Source of the DNA: Bos javanicus
Taxonomy: Eukaryota > Chordata > Mammalia > Artiodactyla > Bovidae
Assembly (NCBI RefSeq): GCF_032452875.1
Contig: NC_083885.1
Coordinates: 63,434,425 to 63,498,424, forward strand
Direction: 5' to 3'
DNA: 64,000 bases
Shown one piece after another: positions 44,618 to 55,258 of this stretch. Under the pieces are notes generated by a model, which saw nothing but the letters and a program-made list of their open reading frames with translations, had not been told where the DNA came from and did no database searches. Positions within the stretch are counted from its first letter, which is position 1, and every line of letters begins with the position of its first letter. The translations under genes and the position numbers were made by a program.

Positions 44618-45360
44618 AGGCGTAGCGTACGGCGGGCGCGCTCGCCCGGCACGGGCCGCTCCTCGCGGGGTCAGCCCTGCCCGGCCCGCCGTGACGTCAC
44701 GGGCGCGGCTCCGGCCCCGGCCCAGCCTGGAAGCACCCCACGCGTGGGCCCGCCCTGCGCCGAGCCCGGGTAAGCCCGACACCTGCGGGCGATCGGGTTA
44801 TGTTGTGGCCTCGCCCCTGCCCACGCCCCATCGCGTGTGGCCCCGCCTCTCCCGGGCGCGTAGCCAGCGCGGCTCAGCTCCCCTAGGGTTCGCAGGCGCC
44901 GCTCGGCTCCCCTAGGGTTCGCAAGCGCGGCTCGCCACTCGCGCGCCCCGGAGAACCTGGTTGCCCCCGCCCCGCTAAGGATCTGCACTGCTGCCACGCT
45001 CCTCCGGGCCCCGCTCGGGCCTCGTCCTCCGCGGGAGAACTGGACGCCTGCGGGCTCAGCATGAACTTCTCAGCCCGGATTCCGGGCACCCCTGTCGGCC
45101 TCGGGGCGTCCCTTTCCTAGGGGGCCACGCCTCCTCCCGGCCACTTTTCCTGCGCGGCCGCTCCCGGGGTAAAGGGCAGCCCTCCTGGGCGGGATCCACC
45201 GGCGGCGTGGAGCTCCCTGGGTCACAGCCCTTGGCCAGCCCCCGGGAAGCGTCGGGCCGAGCCCGGAACCGCGTCCGGCCGGCAGCGGCTCGCGGCCCAC
45301 TTTGCTGAAAGAACTGTGCAGTGGGAGCGACCACGTGGGGGCTCCGCCCCTGGGAGCCAC
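44618..45360 (-). promoter_or_regulatory. LENG9: LENG9 CpG promoter region
   Basis: CpG-dense DNA upstream of the LENG9 ATG. A perfect CRE palindrome TGACGTCA lies at 44692-44699, 75 bp before the start codon. A short tandem duplication at about 44,870-44,935 repeats CTCCCCTAGGGTTCGCA. An E-box CACGTG lies near 45,331-45,336. No TATA box was seen near the expected start. Confidence 0.5.
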
Positions 45361-45564
45361 GCCACGCCCCTGCCCCTCTTAAAGGGGCCGCATCCCATTA
45401 CACCAGGACCACCGAATTTCTACCACTATCCACCCGGCGGGTACCAGAACCCCCCCCCGCGACACACCTGGCTCTTAGGGGCGCCGGGACCCCATCACCC
45501 CGTCCCGTTACCGCTCTCCACGTGCAAAGTGAACAAACGAAACCCGGGACACAGACCTTGTCGG

Positions 45565-45570
45565 TTTATG
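45565..45570 (-). terminator. CDC42EP5: Candidate CDC42EP5 poly(A) signal CATAAA
   Basis: The minus strand reads CATAAA about 50 nt after the stop. It is a weak known variant. A canonical signal was not found in the next 200 nt, so a very short 3' UTR is likely but unproven. Confidence 0.5.
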
Positions 45571-45619
45571 TAGAAAGAAGTGGGGCGCTGGGCGGTAAGA
45601 GTGCAGGGAATGGGGGTGC

Positions 45620-46081
45620 CTACAGGCCGATGACGTCGTCCGGCTCGAGGTCCGCGTTGGCGAGGCAGCGGGCCCGGGGGTGCTGCGCCCCGGGCCCGGG
45701 GTCCACGTCCGGCTTGGCGGCAGCGGCGCCCGGGCGCTCCGCGTCCATGACGCCCAGCACCGCGTCCAGCATGGAGGGGCCCAAATCCAGGTGGAAGGAC
45801 AGCAGCGGGTCGGCGGGCGCGGGCGCGCGGAGGGCGGGCGGCGAGGCCTGCGGCACGGCGGGCGGCGGCGCGGTGCGCGGCGCCCCCGCGGGCGGCGCCC
45901 TGGGCTCAGGGGGCGGCCCGCCGCCGTGGCGGCTCAGGAACGAGGTGTCCCCGAAGGCGTCGCCGCCGCGCCCCACGTGCAGCGTGTGCCGGAAGTCGCC
46001 GAGAGGCGCGGAGATGGACAAGGCGCCGCGCTCCGGCCGCTTCTTGGGCTGCGCGGGGCCCAACTGCTTCAGCACCGGCAT
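45620..46081 (-). CDS. CDC42EP5: CDC42 effector protein 5 (BORG3), 153 aa, single coding exon
   Basis: The protein starts MPVLKQLGPAQPKKRP and contains a CRIB motif at residues 23-37 (ISAPLGDFRHTLHVG), which binds GTP-loaded CDC42 (and TC10 in the family). A proline/alanine-rich middle follows, then the BORG-type segment DPLLSFHLDLGPSMLDAVL, and the frame ends in DDVIGL. Length matches the smallest BORG family member. Family role: binding CDC42 and septins at the membrane and cytoskeleton to influence cell shape. On the minus strand the ATG follows a splice acceptor (CCCCGCAG) with no intervening base, so all 5' UTR lies in upstream exon(s), probably near 50 kb. The coding exon is very CpG-rich. 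It lies upstream of and codirectional with LENG9, 1 kb away. Confidence 0.5.
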   Translation of the reverse strand: MPVLKQLGPAQPKKRPERGALSISAPLGDFRHTLHVGRGGDAFGDTSFLSRHGGGPPPEPRAPPAGAPRTAPPPAVPQASPPALRAPAPADPLLSFHLDLGPSMLDAVLGVMDAERPGAAAAKPDVDPGPGAQHPRARCLANADLEPDDVIGL

Positions 46082-46427
46082 CTGCGGGGTAGGGGCGGGT
46101 TAGCACGGCCTCCCCCAGGGACGCTGCCGAGGCCTGCCTGCCGAGTTCCCAGCCCTGGCCTAGCCCGCGGTGCAAAGGATGCTCCGGACACGCACAGCAC
46201 GACCGTGGTGGGGGGTACGGGGGTTACTCCATTTTACAGCTGCGTAAACTGAGGCCCGAAGTCATAGCTGCTTGATTAAAAACTCAGACTCAAATTTAGG
46301 TCTGCCTGTATGTTAACTGCACTTAGAACTAACGTTTGAGGATTTCATACTGCAGAGAACCAGCAAAACACGCTTCACCAAACCTGCAGACTTCTTCCCA
46401 AACGGCAGAAACTCCACCTTGAAGACG

Positions 46428-46616
46428 GGCTCCCCTAGTGGCTCAGACGGTAAAGAATCTGCCTGCAATACAGCAGACCCCAGTTCGATCCCTGGGTCGG
46501 GAAGTCCCCTGGAGAAGAGACTCCAGTACTCTTGCCTAGAAGATTCCCTGGACAGAGGAGCCTGGCGGACTAAGGTCCATGGGGTCACAAAGAGTTGGAC
46601 ACGACTGAGCGACTAT
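46428..46616 (+). mobile_element. Bov-tA SINE
   Basis: GGCTCCCCTAGTGGCTCAGA to CACGACTGAGCGACTATC. Confidence 0.5.
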
Positions 46617-47162
46617 CACTCATTCCACCCTTAAGACAGAGCTGCCCCTGTCCTTTAGGGGAAGAGACACGGTGCCCAGCGCCTGCCACACTTCTAGAGG
46701 CCCGCACACAGTTTTAAACGCTTTAATTTATTATTATTACCTTTCTGACCCTCGGTCCTTAACTGAGGCCGCTGGCCGCCAGCTCACGCAGGGCGGGGAC
46801 AGGCGCAGGTCTTCCTCTCCGGCACCACCTTCCGGGCCCACAGAGCTCACACAGCCCAGAGGAGGGCAGAGGAGACCCTCAGACGAGGGGAGCCCCCCAC
46901 CCTGTCAATACACAAGGTACAGAAGCCCCTTCTGAGCCGAGGGACGCTGTGTTTTGATTTATTTCAAAATGTCTGGATTATGTTTGTCTTTATACCAACA
47001 CGGTCATAAAATATAATTATAACATAGATAATTATGTCCATGAAAGCTTTGCCTGGGACACACAAAAGTCATAATGTAGGCTGGCCTGAGGATTCTAATT
47101 TGGGAGGTTTAGGGTGGGCCTGGGAATCTGTATACTTGCACATGTACGTGTGTGTGCGTGTC

Positions 47163-47366
47163 CGCATGCACGCTCAGTCGTGTCTGACTCTTTACAACCC
47201 CATGGACTGCAGTCAGCCAGGCTCCTCTCTCCATGGTGTTCTCCAGGCAAGAACACTGGAGTGGGTTGCCATTTCCTCCTCCAGGGCATCTTCCCCACCC
47301 AGGGATCAAACCTGCATCTCCTGTATTTGTGGGTGGGCTCTTTACCACTTAGACCATCCCCCCGAC
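47163..47366 (-). mobile_element. Bov-tA SINE
   Basis: CGCATGCACGCTCAGTCGTG to CTCTTTACCACTTAGACCAT. Confidence 0.5.
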
Positions 47367-48337
47367 ACCCACAGCATTTTACACAGTGTTTTACAATTTC
47401 AAATTATCTGGTTTTGAAACAAGCAGCATAATACCTTACTTCTTGCTAAGAGTAACAGTAATAATAATGCAAAATTTCCTATGTTAAAACATGGTAAGAA
47501 TGGCATAAATTCCAGTCTGGCAGCACATGAACTATAAACCAGGTGTCCTATGGCCACATGACTTCATGACTTCATGACTTGATGGTAAATAGATATACCC
47601 ACCAACCTTTGCCCATATCCTGGAACTTGGCTGTTTTTACGGAACTTCTGGGAGGGACTTGATGACCTTGTACTTTTGTTTTAACAGTCACTGTTGGAAT
47701 AATAATAAACATTCTTTCTATTTGAATTGAAGCCCCACCCTTTGCCAACTGTATGAACTGAGATAAATGATGTGATCGCTTGGCTTGTTTTCTATCTGAA
47801 AATGGGTAAAATAACACTACCTTCCTTGTAGGGCACACAGAAACACTCAGAGAAAACTATATTTGTAACACCACCAGTCAATTGATACTGATAGCATTGG
47901 GGGTGGGGGGAGATGTGTCCCCAGACAAAACTGTGGAACAAAATTTAGATTTCATAAAATCCTCTGAAGCAGGCAAAGCATTGTCCTTTTAGTAACAACC
48001 ACCCTGGGAAATACCAGCTTTTATGTGGAGAAAAATTAAAGCCAAAGGGTTTGAAATAATTATAGATGGCTGTGGTCTGAGGGCTGTCCACTCCCCTACT
48101 CAAACACACATACACACTTTACATTTATTTCTCTTGAAAAACCAGTCTTGCTTGACCACCTCTATAGCGCTTCTCAAAATTCCCTAACCTCCACCCAGGT
48201 GAATAAATATATTTTACTGCAATCTGGAACACAATCACCATTCCTTCCCCACCCCACCCAGTGTATAAGGGAAACATTTTATGAAATGAGACTACTCAGC
48301 ACATGCTAGGCACTTGGATAGTTTCGATTCTAATCTA

Positions 48338-48452
48338 TAGTATTATTTTGGCCGTGCTATGCAGGACCCTAGTTCCCCATCCAGGCATTGAACCCACACC
48401 CCCTGCAGTGGAAGCCCAGAGTCCTAACCACTGGACCACCAGGGAATTCCCT
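48338..48452 (-). mobile_element. CHR-2-like SINE
   Basis: TTTTGGCCGTGCTATGCAGG to GGACCACCAGGGAATTCCC. Confidence 0.5.
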
Positions 48453-48597
48453 GTTAGTCTTTTTCAACGCTGACCTCTGCTCATTAACGAATCTCAATCT
48501 ACAGTTTAAAAAAAAAAAAAAATCTGTCTCAGAGCTAGCAGTGCCCCCTGTCTCACTGAGCCATGAATTATAGGTGAAAAAAAGCAGAACTCAGAAA

Positions 48598-48740
48598 GCC
48601 AGCTGCCCAGACTTGGATCTGACTGTGCACATTGCTGGGTTGCTTTGGGCAAATCACTTACCCTTTCTGACCTCACTTCCTCATCTCAAAAATGGAATGT
48701 TACTCACAGGATAATTCTTAGTCTCTTTGCAAGAAATAGT
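48598..48740 (+). mobile_element. MIR SINE
   Basis: GCTTTGGGCAAATCACTTAC, CCTCATCTCAAAAATGGAAT. Confidence 0.5.
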
Positions 48741-48746
48741 GAGCGG

Positions 48747-48866
48747 GAATTCCCTGGCAGTCTGGTAGTGAGGACTATGAGCTTTCACTGCCAAGGGCAC
48801 TGGTTCAATCCCTGTTTAGGGAACTAAGACCCTGTTAGCCAACCAGTGCAACAACAACAACAAAAG
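48747..48866 (+). mobile_element. CHR-2-like SINE
   Basis: GGGAATTCCCTGGCAGTCTG to the (CAA)n tail at about 48,852-48,863. Confidence 0.5.
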
Positions 48867-48894
48867 AATTGGTGAGATATTGCCCCAGGGAAAG

Positions 48895-49060
48895 TCTTAG
48901 CACGGTAGCCAGCACACAGAAAATGCTGTGTACTCCGTGGTTCAACCTTGGATCATCCTCACCTGTCCCAGAGAAGGAAACAGATGCTCAGAGAGGGTAT
49001 GTGACTTGCCCGAGGTCACAAAGCAGCTCTGCCGGCCTCCAGAGCCCAGAGTTATGGCTT
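48895..49060 (-). mobile_element. MIR SINE
   Basis: GAAGGAAACAGATGCTCAGA and GTGACTTGCCCGAGGTCACA. Confidence 0.5.
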
Positions 49061-49384
49061 CAGCTGCCAGCTGCCCCAAGCATTGGCCCTCCCTGCACGG
49101 CTCTCCACCTCTGCTTCCTCTCCCTGCCCAACCCCCACCTTGCCCTCATCCTGTCCTCCCACCACCCTACAGGGTGATAGCTCTGGCATTTTCTAACACT
49201 TAGCAGCTCCTTAAGATTTTGGTCTCTCACAAGCCATGCAGACAGAAGGAGGAAAACAAAAACAAAACACAGCCGGAACTAACTCTCTCAACCTCACACC
49301 TCAGTTTGCTCCTCTGAAAACTGGGAAGTCGGAATGCCTATTTGCAAGGGGCTGTCCTAGAGTGGACTCATGGTGCTGACATTG

Positions 49385-49605
49385 TTTCCCAAGCACTTAC
49401 CCTGGGCCAGGCAGGGGTCTAAGCGCTTCAGGCACATGAAGGAACTCATGTAGTCCTCCCAACAGTCCCCTATGAGGGGAGAACCCTGCTATTATGTTCA
49501 TTTTAGAGATGTGGGTGACAGCTTGAGCCACAGAGAGGTGAGGTAACTGGCCCTGGGTCACACAGCAGCAAAACCCGCCTGAATCTGGAACGCAGCCAGA
49601 CGAAC
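49385..49605 (-). mobile_element. MIR SINE
   Basis: GGCAGGGGTCTAAGCGCTTC, GAGAGGTGAGGTAACTGGCC and GGGTCACACAGCAGC in antisense order. Confidence 0.5.
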
Positions 49606-49949
49606 TCCGGAGCTGGAAGGACGTTGTATCGCTCATGGTCCCCAAAGGGTAGGGCGTGCAGACCCGTGGGAAAATAAATAATGCTTTCATATCAAGGCCA
49701 GGGACCTACACCCTTGACCCTGTTTGTTTGCTTTTTTTTTTTCCATTCCAGGTAAGAACAACGAGTTAGAAATTGTTTTTGAAAGCCACCGCTCCTCCTG
49801 GCTAGTTCTGAGAACTCGGGGTGACTGGGGGAGGGCTGGGGTGGGGTGGAGAGGGTGTGGGGAGCAGTCCATCCACTTCTCCGAGCCTCGGTGTCCCCTG
49901 AAATTGAAGGCTCGGATCTCCCTTGTGTGCCTGATGCAATGAGGTCATG

Positions 49950-50900
49950 CTCGGAAAGAGCCAGTGGCGGGGCCAACTCCGCACAGAGGAGCTGTTGTGT
50001 GTGACGACCTCGGGCCGGGCAGAGAGCAGGAGCCGCGACCCTGGACCCGCGCGCCCCTCCTCCCGCCTCCACGCGCCCCCCCCCTTTCCTGCCGAGGCTC
50101 CAGCTGCAGGGGGAGGGTGGGGACGCACAGCTGGCTCTGCTCCGTCCTCTCCGGGCCCCAGCCCGCCCCACATCCAACCTGGCTGGTTCTCAGCCCCGTG
50201 GGAGAGGCGACCAGGCGGGCGGCACCCGGACGGCGCAGGGGGACCGGGGACCGGGACCCCACCCCGACCCCCCTGGGGCTCCAGACCGCGCTTCCTGAGG
50301 CCACGTGGCTGCGGCCCGGGCTTCAGCGGCCGCCGTCCTTTCGGCCGTTTGTCTGCCCCGCTCCCCTCTGGACTTGCCTGGGGAGCCCGGGGCCGCCAGT
50401 ATCCCCTTACCTCGCGGTCCTTGCCGAACCGGACGCGCGCGCTCTCAGGCTCCGGCTCCGCCCGGGACCCGCTCCTCTCGGTTCGGGGCCCGCCTCCGCC
50501 TCCTGGTCCCAGGCCCGCGCCTCCCTCCGCCTTCCTCCGGGCGGGATCTCACCTGCGAAGGGCCCGTCAGGCGGAACCTGGAGGGGCACTCACGACCCGG
50601 GCGGCCGGCCCGCAGCGCCCCCTGCTTCTCTCTTGGGTCCCGGGAGCCCTGACTCAGTTCCTCCTCGGCCTCAGGACGCGAGGGGGTCCCAGACCATCCC
50701 CCGGCCTCCCCTCCACCAGCCCCGGGAGTCTGAGCCCCACGCCCGCCTCCAGACCCTGCCACCGGGTGCCCTCTTTACCTGCACCGGGAACGGAAGCCTC
50801 AGCCCCTCTCGGGGGCCATGATGGGAGCCCAGAGGGGCGCAGAGTTCCCGCCCAGTCCCGTCTGGGGCCGAGAGGGTTAAGGCAGTAGGCCCCTCCCAGG
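49950..50900 (-). promoter_or_regulatory. CDC42EP5: Probable CDC42EP5 CpG-island promoter with non-coding first exon(s)
   Basis: A GC/CpG-rich block about 4 kb upstream of the coding exon on the same strand. Several strong minus-strand donors are present: CGCAG|GTGAGAT near 50,553, GCGAG|GTAAGG near 50,412 and GCAG|GTAAAG near 50,780. Any could splice to the acceptor beside the ATG at 46081. A palindromic E-box GCCACGTGGC lies at 50300-50309. Which first exon is used cannot be told from the sequence. Confidence 0.5.
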
Positions 50901-51500
50901 CCTCCCTTATCCCCCTCCCCCGACCCCCCCCCACCCCCCAAAAAAAGTTGGCCTCTAGGATTTAAGGACTAAGAAGCCGCGGCGGAAAAGCGGAGGCCCC
51001 TCCAGGCTGAGTGTGGGGGCGGGAAGTGGCCGGGACTGGATGTGCGGGTGGAAGGACCGCGGAGGGGGTGGGGGATTGGATGGACGGGGCGGCCCCCCAG
51101 CCCGGCCCCTCCCCTGCCAGCCTGGAATTTCCTGCAAGTGGGGAAGTCTGGCTGTTTGGAAAGAGTAATTTCTTCCAGATTGCAGCGGTTGGGGGAGCGA
51201 GTGTGGGGCCTGGAAGAGAGAGAAGCCGACAAGGTCAGGCAGTGAGACCGGCGGTAGGAGCGGGTGGAGGTGGCCGCAGAGGGCGGCTCCCTGCCTGCGT
51301 TGGGGAGTTGAAGGTCCGGGCCTGGGCGTCACCTCGCTGGGGCTCCCCGCCGAGCGGTACGAGAAGACTCAGGGTTGGGGGTGGGGGGTGGATGGCGGGA
51401 GGACGATCCCCAAGAGGGTGAGTGCGGGAAAAGCCCCACCCCGGGGAGGAGGCCGGCTCGGTTGTGAGCTGGGACGGAGGGGCTGGAGAGGAGGGAAAGA
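50901..51500. other. GC-rich single-copy DNA upstream of CDC42EP5
   Basis: No gene seen. Contains a C-rich tract (50,905-50,940), a GGAATTTCC Rel-like motif near 51,124-51,132 and G-rich runs (51,370-51,395). Confidence 0.5.
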
Positions 51501-51507
51501 AAGAGGA

Positions 51508-51677
51508 GGCGCTCAGTCGTGTCCGACTCTCATGGACTGGGGCCCACCCGGCTCCTCTGTCCTTGGAGATTCTCCATGCCAGGCAAGCATACTGGAGAGG
51601 GATCTTCCCCACCCAGGGCTCGAACTCAGATCTCCGACTTTGCAGACAGACGCTTTACCGTCTGAGCCATCTTTGCG
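51508..51677 (-). mobile_element. Bov-tA SINE
   Basis: GGCGCTCAGTCGTGTCCGAC to GCTTTACCGTCTGAGCC, with an internal deletion. Confidence 0.5.
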
Positions 51678-51975
51678 GCCAAAAGCAGGGAGGGTCCTGG
51701 ATAAGGAGGAGGTGTGGCTTGACTTGAATCTTCCGAAGCGGGAGAGGTACGTGTTTACAGGGTTGAGGACCGGAGGGAGCGGGCCCGGCCGCCAGGTGGA
51801 GCCCAGGGCCCTGAGGCCCCGGGTGGAGCCTGGTTTGCCTGGAGAGATCGGGGTTGGAAGCCACGGGGAGCTTCTGATTTGTCCCGGTCGGGTATTAAGC
51901 GGGAAAAACAGGGTCAGAACTTGAAGGGGCAGAGAGTCCACTTCACAGTCCAGAAGGGAGATGGGCTGAAACAGG

Positions 51976-52180
51976 CTGGGACGGTGGCTCAGATGGTAAA
52001 GAATCCGCTAGCGATGCAGGAGACCCGGGTTCCATCCCTGAGCTGGGAAGATCCCCTGGAGGAGGGCACGGCAACCCACTCCAGTAGTCTTGCCTGGAGA
52101 ATCCCACGGAGAGAGGAGCTTGGCGGGCTACGGTCCATGGAGTCGCAAAGAGGCGGACACGACTGAGCGACTAATACTTT
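51976..52180 (+). mobile_element. Bov-tA SINE
   Basis: GGGACGGTGGCTCAGATGGT to ACACGACTGAGCGACTAATAC. Confidence 0.5.
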
Positions 52181-52299
52181 TTTCTTTCACGTTCAAGGCA
52201 AAGTTTAAGGTGGGGGTGGGAGAGCGGTCACCCAAGATAAATGCTTAAATAACAACAGCATTTTAGTTATTTTCTGTTGATGTTTGGATTCACATTACA

Positions 52300-52410
52300 G
52301 GGCATCATTATAAAGGGATTTAGTATATTCTCAATGTCGTACAATCACCACCTCTGATTCCAAAACACTCATCACCTCAAGCAAACAAAAGACAAACTCC
52401 CCCACCTGGT
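52300..52410 (-). mobile_element. L1 fragment, antisense
   Basis: TTTAGTATATTCTCAATGTC followed by ACAATCACCACCTCTG and CCAAAACACTCATCACC, typical of antisense L1. Confidence 0.5.
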
Positions 52411-52677
52411 CTGGTCTGCACCGGCTCTGCTGCCGGCAGGCTGCCTGCGTCCTTCTGCGGCATTCACCCTGTCTCTCCACCTGAGTCCCTCTTAGGCTTC
52501 AAACTCCCTGACTTGCAAGCCTGCTCCACTGTCCTGCCTCTGGCCAGAGAAGGTCCTCTGCTTTTAGGGCTCACGTGATTACGTGAGGTCCACCTGGATA
52601 ACAGCCGTGGTAATGGCTAGATCTAATGCATTACTCTGTAATCAGTACAAGTTACATGCTGCTGAGGTGTCTGTGCC

Positions 52678-52995
52678 TTCCCAGTGGCTCAGTGGTTATG
52701 AACCCGCCTGCCAATGCAGGGGACATGGGTTCAATCCCTGATCCCAGAAGATCCCACATGCTGCAGAGCGACTAAGCCCTGGAGCCACAACCACTGAGCC
52801 TGCATTCTAGAGGCTGTGAACCATAGGCACTGCGCCCTCACGTGGCAACCGCTGGAGACCACGGGCCAGAGCCTGCGCTCTGCAAAAGCACCCACCGCAA
52901 CGGGAGGCCCTTGCACCTGAATCAGACAGTAGCCCCACTCACAGAAACTAGAGAAAGTCCACATGCTGCAACAAAGGCCTAATGTAGCTAAAAAA
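52678..52995 (+). mobile_element. CHR-1-type SINE
   Basis: TTCCCAGTGGCTCAGTGGTT head, CCACAACCACTGAGCC middle, AACAAAGGCCTAATGTAGC end. Confidence 0.5.
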
Positions 52996-52998
52996 CCC

Positions 52999-53196
52999 CC
53001 AAGAATCCAGCTGCAGTGCAGGAGACACAGGAGACCCTGGTTCAGTTCCTGGGTTGGGAAGATCCCCTGGAGGAGGAAATTGCAACCCACTCCAGTATTC
53101 TTACTTGGGAAATCGAATGGACAGAGGAGCCTGGCGGGCTACAGTCCATGGGGTTGCAAAGAGTCGGACACAACTGAAGCGACTTAGCACACACGC
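52999..53196 (+). mobile_element. Bov-tA SINE, 5'-truncated
   Basis: CAAGAATCCAGCTGCAGTGC to CACAACTGAAGCGACTTAGC, immediately after the CHR-1 copy. Confidence 0.5.
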
Positions 53197-53199
53197 AAC

Positions 53200-53930
53200 C
53201 TAGTCATAGGTTCCAGGGATTTGTGCCTGGACGTCTTTAGACGTGCATTCTGTCTACCCCAAGGACCTGCAGAGGGCAGGTCCCAGGGGATGCTGGGGCG
53301 ACCGCCAAGCTGGAGAGCCTGGGAGGAGGAGCAGGAGAACAAGAGACCCCGGAGACCCTGATCTAGAGCAGAGGGAAGGGCAGTCAGCCCCACCAGAGCA
53401 GAGGGGAGCGCCTGTACGGTCCCTGGGGGTGCCGTGCCCACCAGGGCCCTGTACTTGTTTAATGGTTTGCTCTATCTTGAACTATTAATCCTTTTGAACA
53501 AAGGACCCCGCATCTTCCTTTGCCACGCACCCTGAAAACTATGTAGCTGGTTCTGATTGAAGTAGGAAGAACAGAGGCCAGAGATGAAGTGGCTGCAAAG
53601 GGTGACACTGAGAGATAAAAAGGGGAGGCACTTGGGCCAGAGCCCAGCAGCCACAGAGAAGGAACCATGAGGAGTCTGTGTCCACACATGTCCCCTCGCT
53701 GCAGGCTCAGAAGCAGACCAAGGCTGAGTTTAAAAAAAAAAAAAAAAATCCACTGCATTTGGTAACAAACCAGAGGCCACAGGTGGCCGAGTGAGAACTG
53801 CCCCTGGGGGCTGGGTGGGTGGGAGCCAGCTTGCTGTGGGGGAGGGGAGGGAGACAGGGAGGAGGATTGCGGAATCCAAGGAAGGAAGGGGAAGGAGACA
53901 GGGTATCCCTAGGAAGAGGTGGGGTCAGAG
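53200..53930. other. Intergenic DNA without a recognised gene
   Basis: Largely unassigned. A poly(A) run at 53,731-53,747 suggests an old retroposed piece. A TATA-like ATAAAAAGG (53,615-53,623) is followed by ATG codons but no supporting gene structure. Confidence 0.5.
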
Positions 53931-54072
53931 AAGGCATTTTGTTTCTTTGCTTGGTTTGGATACATTTACCGCTATTTTGTTTCTTTTTTCAAAAAAGTAA
54001 TTTTTAGTTACATAAAGGGTACCTGAACACATCCTCCTCGAAAAAGAGAAAAAAACGCTAGCTAGTAAGGTT

Positions 54073-54354
54073 TTGGGAGAAGGCAATGGCACCCCATTCC
54101 AGTACTCTTGCCTGGAAAATCCCATGGACGAAAGAGCCTGGTGGGCTGCAGTCCATGGGGTCGCTAAGAGTTAGACACAACTGAGCGACTTCCTTTTCAC
54201 TTTTCCCTTTCATGCACTGGAGAAGGAAATGGCAACCCACTCCAGTGTTCTTGCCTGGAGAATCCCAGGGATGGGGGAGCCTGGTGGGCTGCCGTCTATG
54301 GGGTCTCACAGAGTCGGACACGACTGAAGTGACTTAGCGGCAGCAGCAGCAGTA
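54073..54354 (+). mobile_element. Bov-A2 SINE
   Basis: GGGAGAAGGCAATGGCACCC to the GCGGCAGCAGCAGCAG tail. Confidence 0.5.
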
Positions 54355-54415
54355 AGGTTTTGATGATCTTGTCCAGTCCAAGGCCATGAAATTAGTTTGA
54401 GGTATAAACCTTCCA

Positions 54416-54622
54416 GGGCTTCCCTGGTGGCTCAGATGGTAGAGTCTGCCTGCAGTGCAGGAGACCCCTGGGTTGGATCCCTGGGTCAGGAAGATCCCCC
54501 TGGAGGAGGAAATGGCAACCCATTCCAGTATTCTTGCCTAGAAAATCCCATGGGTGGAGGAGCCTGGCAGGCTACAGTCCGTGGGGTGGCAACGAGTCAG
54601 ACACGGCTGAGCGACTTCACTT
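54416..54622 (+). mobile_element. Bov-tA SINE
   Basis: AGGGCTTCCCTGGTGGCTCA to ACGGCTGAGCGACTTCAC. Confidence 0.5.
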
Positions 54623-54638
54623 TATACACCTTTCAAGG

Positions 54639-54846
54639 GGCTTCCCTGTTGGCTTAGTGGTAAAGAACCCACCTGCCAATTCAGGAGATGCAGGTTCAAT
54701 CCCTGGGTTGGGAAGATCCCCTGGAGAAGGAAATGGCAACCCACTCCAGTAGTCTTGCCTGGGAAATCGAATGGTCGGAGGAGCCTGGCGGGCCACAGTC
54801 CATGGCGTCGCAAAGAGTCGCCCACGGCTGAGCGACTAAACAACAG
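54639..54846 (+). mobile_element. Bov-tA SINE
   Basis: GGGGCTTCCCTGTTGGCTTA to CACGGCTGAGCGACTAAAC. Confidence 0.5.
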
Positions 54847-55136
54847 CAATGCACCATTCCACTGGGTTGAGCTCTTACGCGTAGCCCTGTGGTCCGACAG
54901 GGAGCTACCAACATCTGGGGCTGGGTCACTGCTTGTGGTGGGGGCGGCCTGTGCACTGGGGGATGCTTGGCAGGGTCCCAGCGCTCCACCCGCCGATGGC
55001 AGTAGCTCTTCCTCCCTGTGATTTAGACTCATCACTGTTTCCAAACGGCCCCCAGGAGGGGGGATAAAGGCCCTGCTTAAGAACAGCCGATCAACGTGGT
55101 GCTCTAAGTAAACACATTTTAAACACACAAAGGCGG

Positions 55137-55258
55137 GGCCTCCCTGGTGGTCCAGGGGCTGACTCCATGCTGCCACTGCAGGGGGGCCCAGGTTCAATTC
55201 CTGGTCAGGGAACTAGATCACACGTGCTGCAACCAAGACCCTGTGCGGCCAAAGACGC
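55137..55258 (+). mobile_element. CHR-2-like SINE
   Basis: GGCCTCCCTGGTGGTCCAGG to CCAAGACCCTGTGCGGCC. Confidence 0.5.

Larger units (their letters stand above)
46082..49950 (-). other. CDC42EP5 intron (inferred)
   Basis: Non-coding DNA between the inferred promoter and the coding exon. It holds Bov-tA, CHR and MIR copies listed separately. AT-rich single-copy DNA from 47,400 to 48,330 shows no recognisable feature. Confidence 0.5.
53930..55085 (+). repeat. Copy A of a duplicated block containing a MER5A-like element
   Basis: TTTGTTTCTTTGCTTGGTTT, TAGTTACATAAAGGGTAC, AAGGTTTTGATGATCTTG and AACATCTGGGGCTGGGTCAC align in order with 57,660-58,235. Copy A carries a Bov-A2 and two Bov-tA insertions that copy B lacks. 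The segment from about 54,895 resembles MER5A. Confidence 0.5.

Noticed and set aside
44618..44782. 55-codon N-terminal extension of LENG9
   Set aside because: In frame, but lies in promoter CpG DNA over the CRE and lacks conservation clues; the internal MAAAGG start fits the gene.
49947..50888. 313-codon frame near 50 kb
   Set aside because: CpG-island shadow in the probable CDC42EP5 promoter; Pro/Arg/Gly low complexity.
53611..53720. TATA-like ATAAAAAGG followed by ATG and MSPR, reminiscent of a LAIR-type leader exon
   Set aside because: Similarity covers only four residues, no donor follows and no Ig exon is found downstream.
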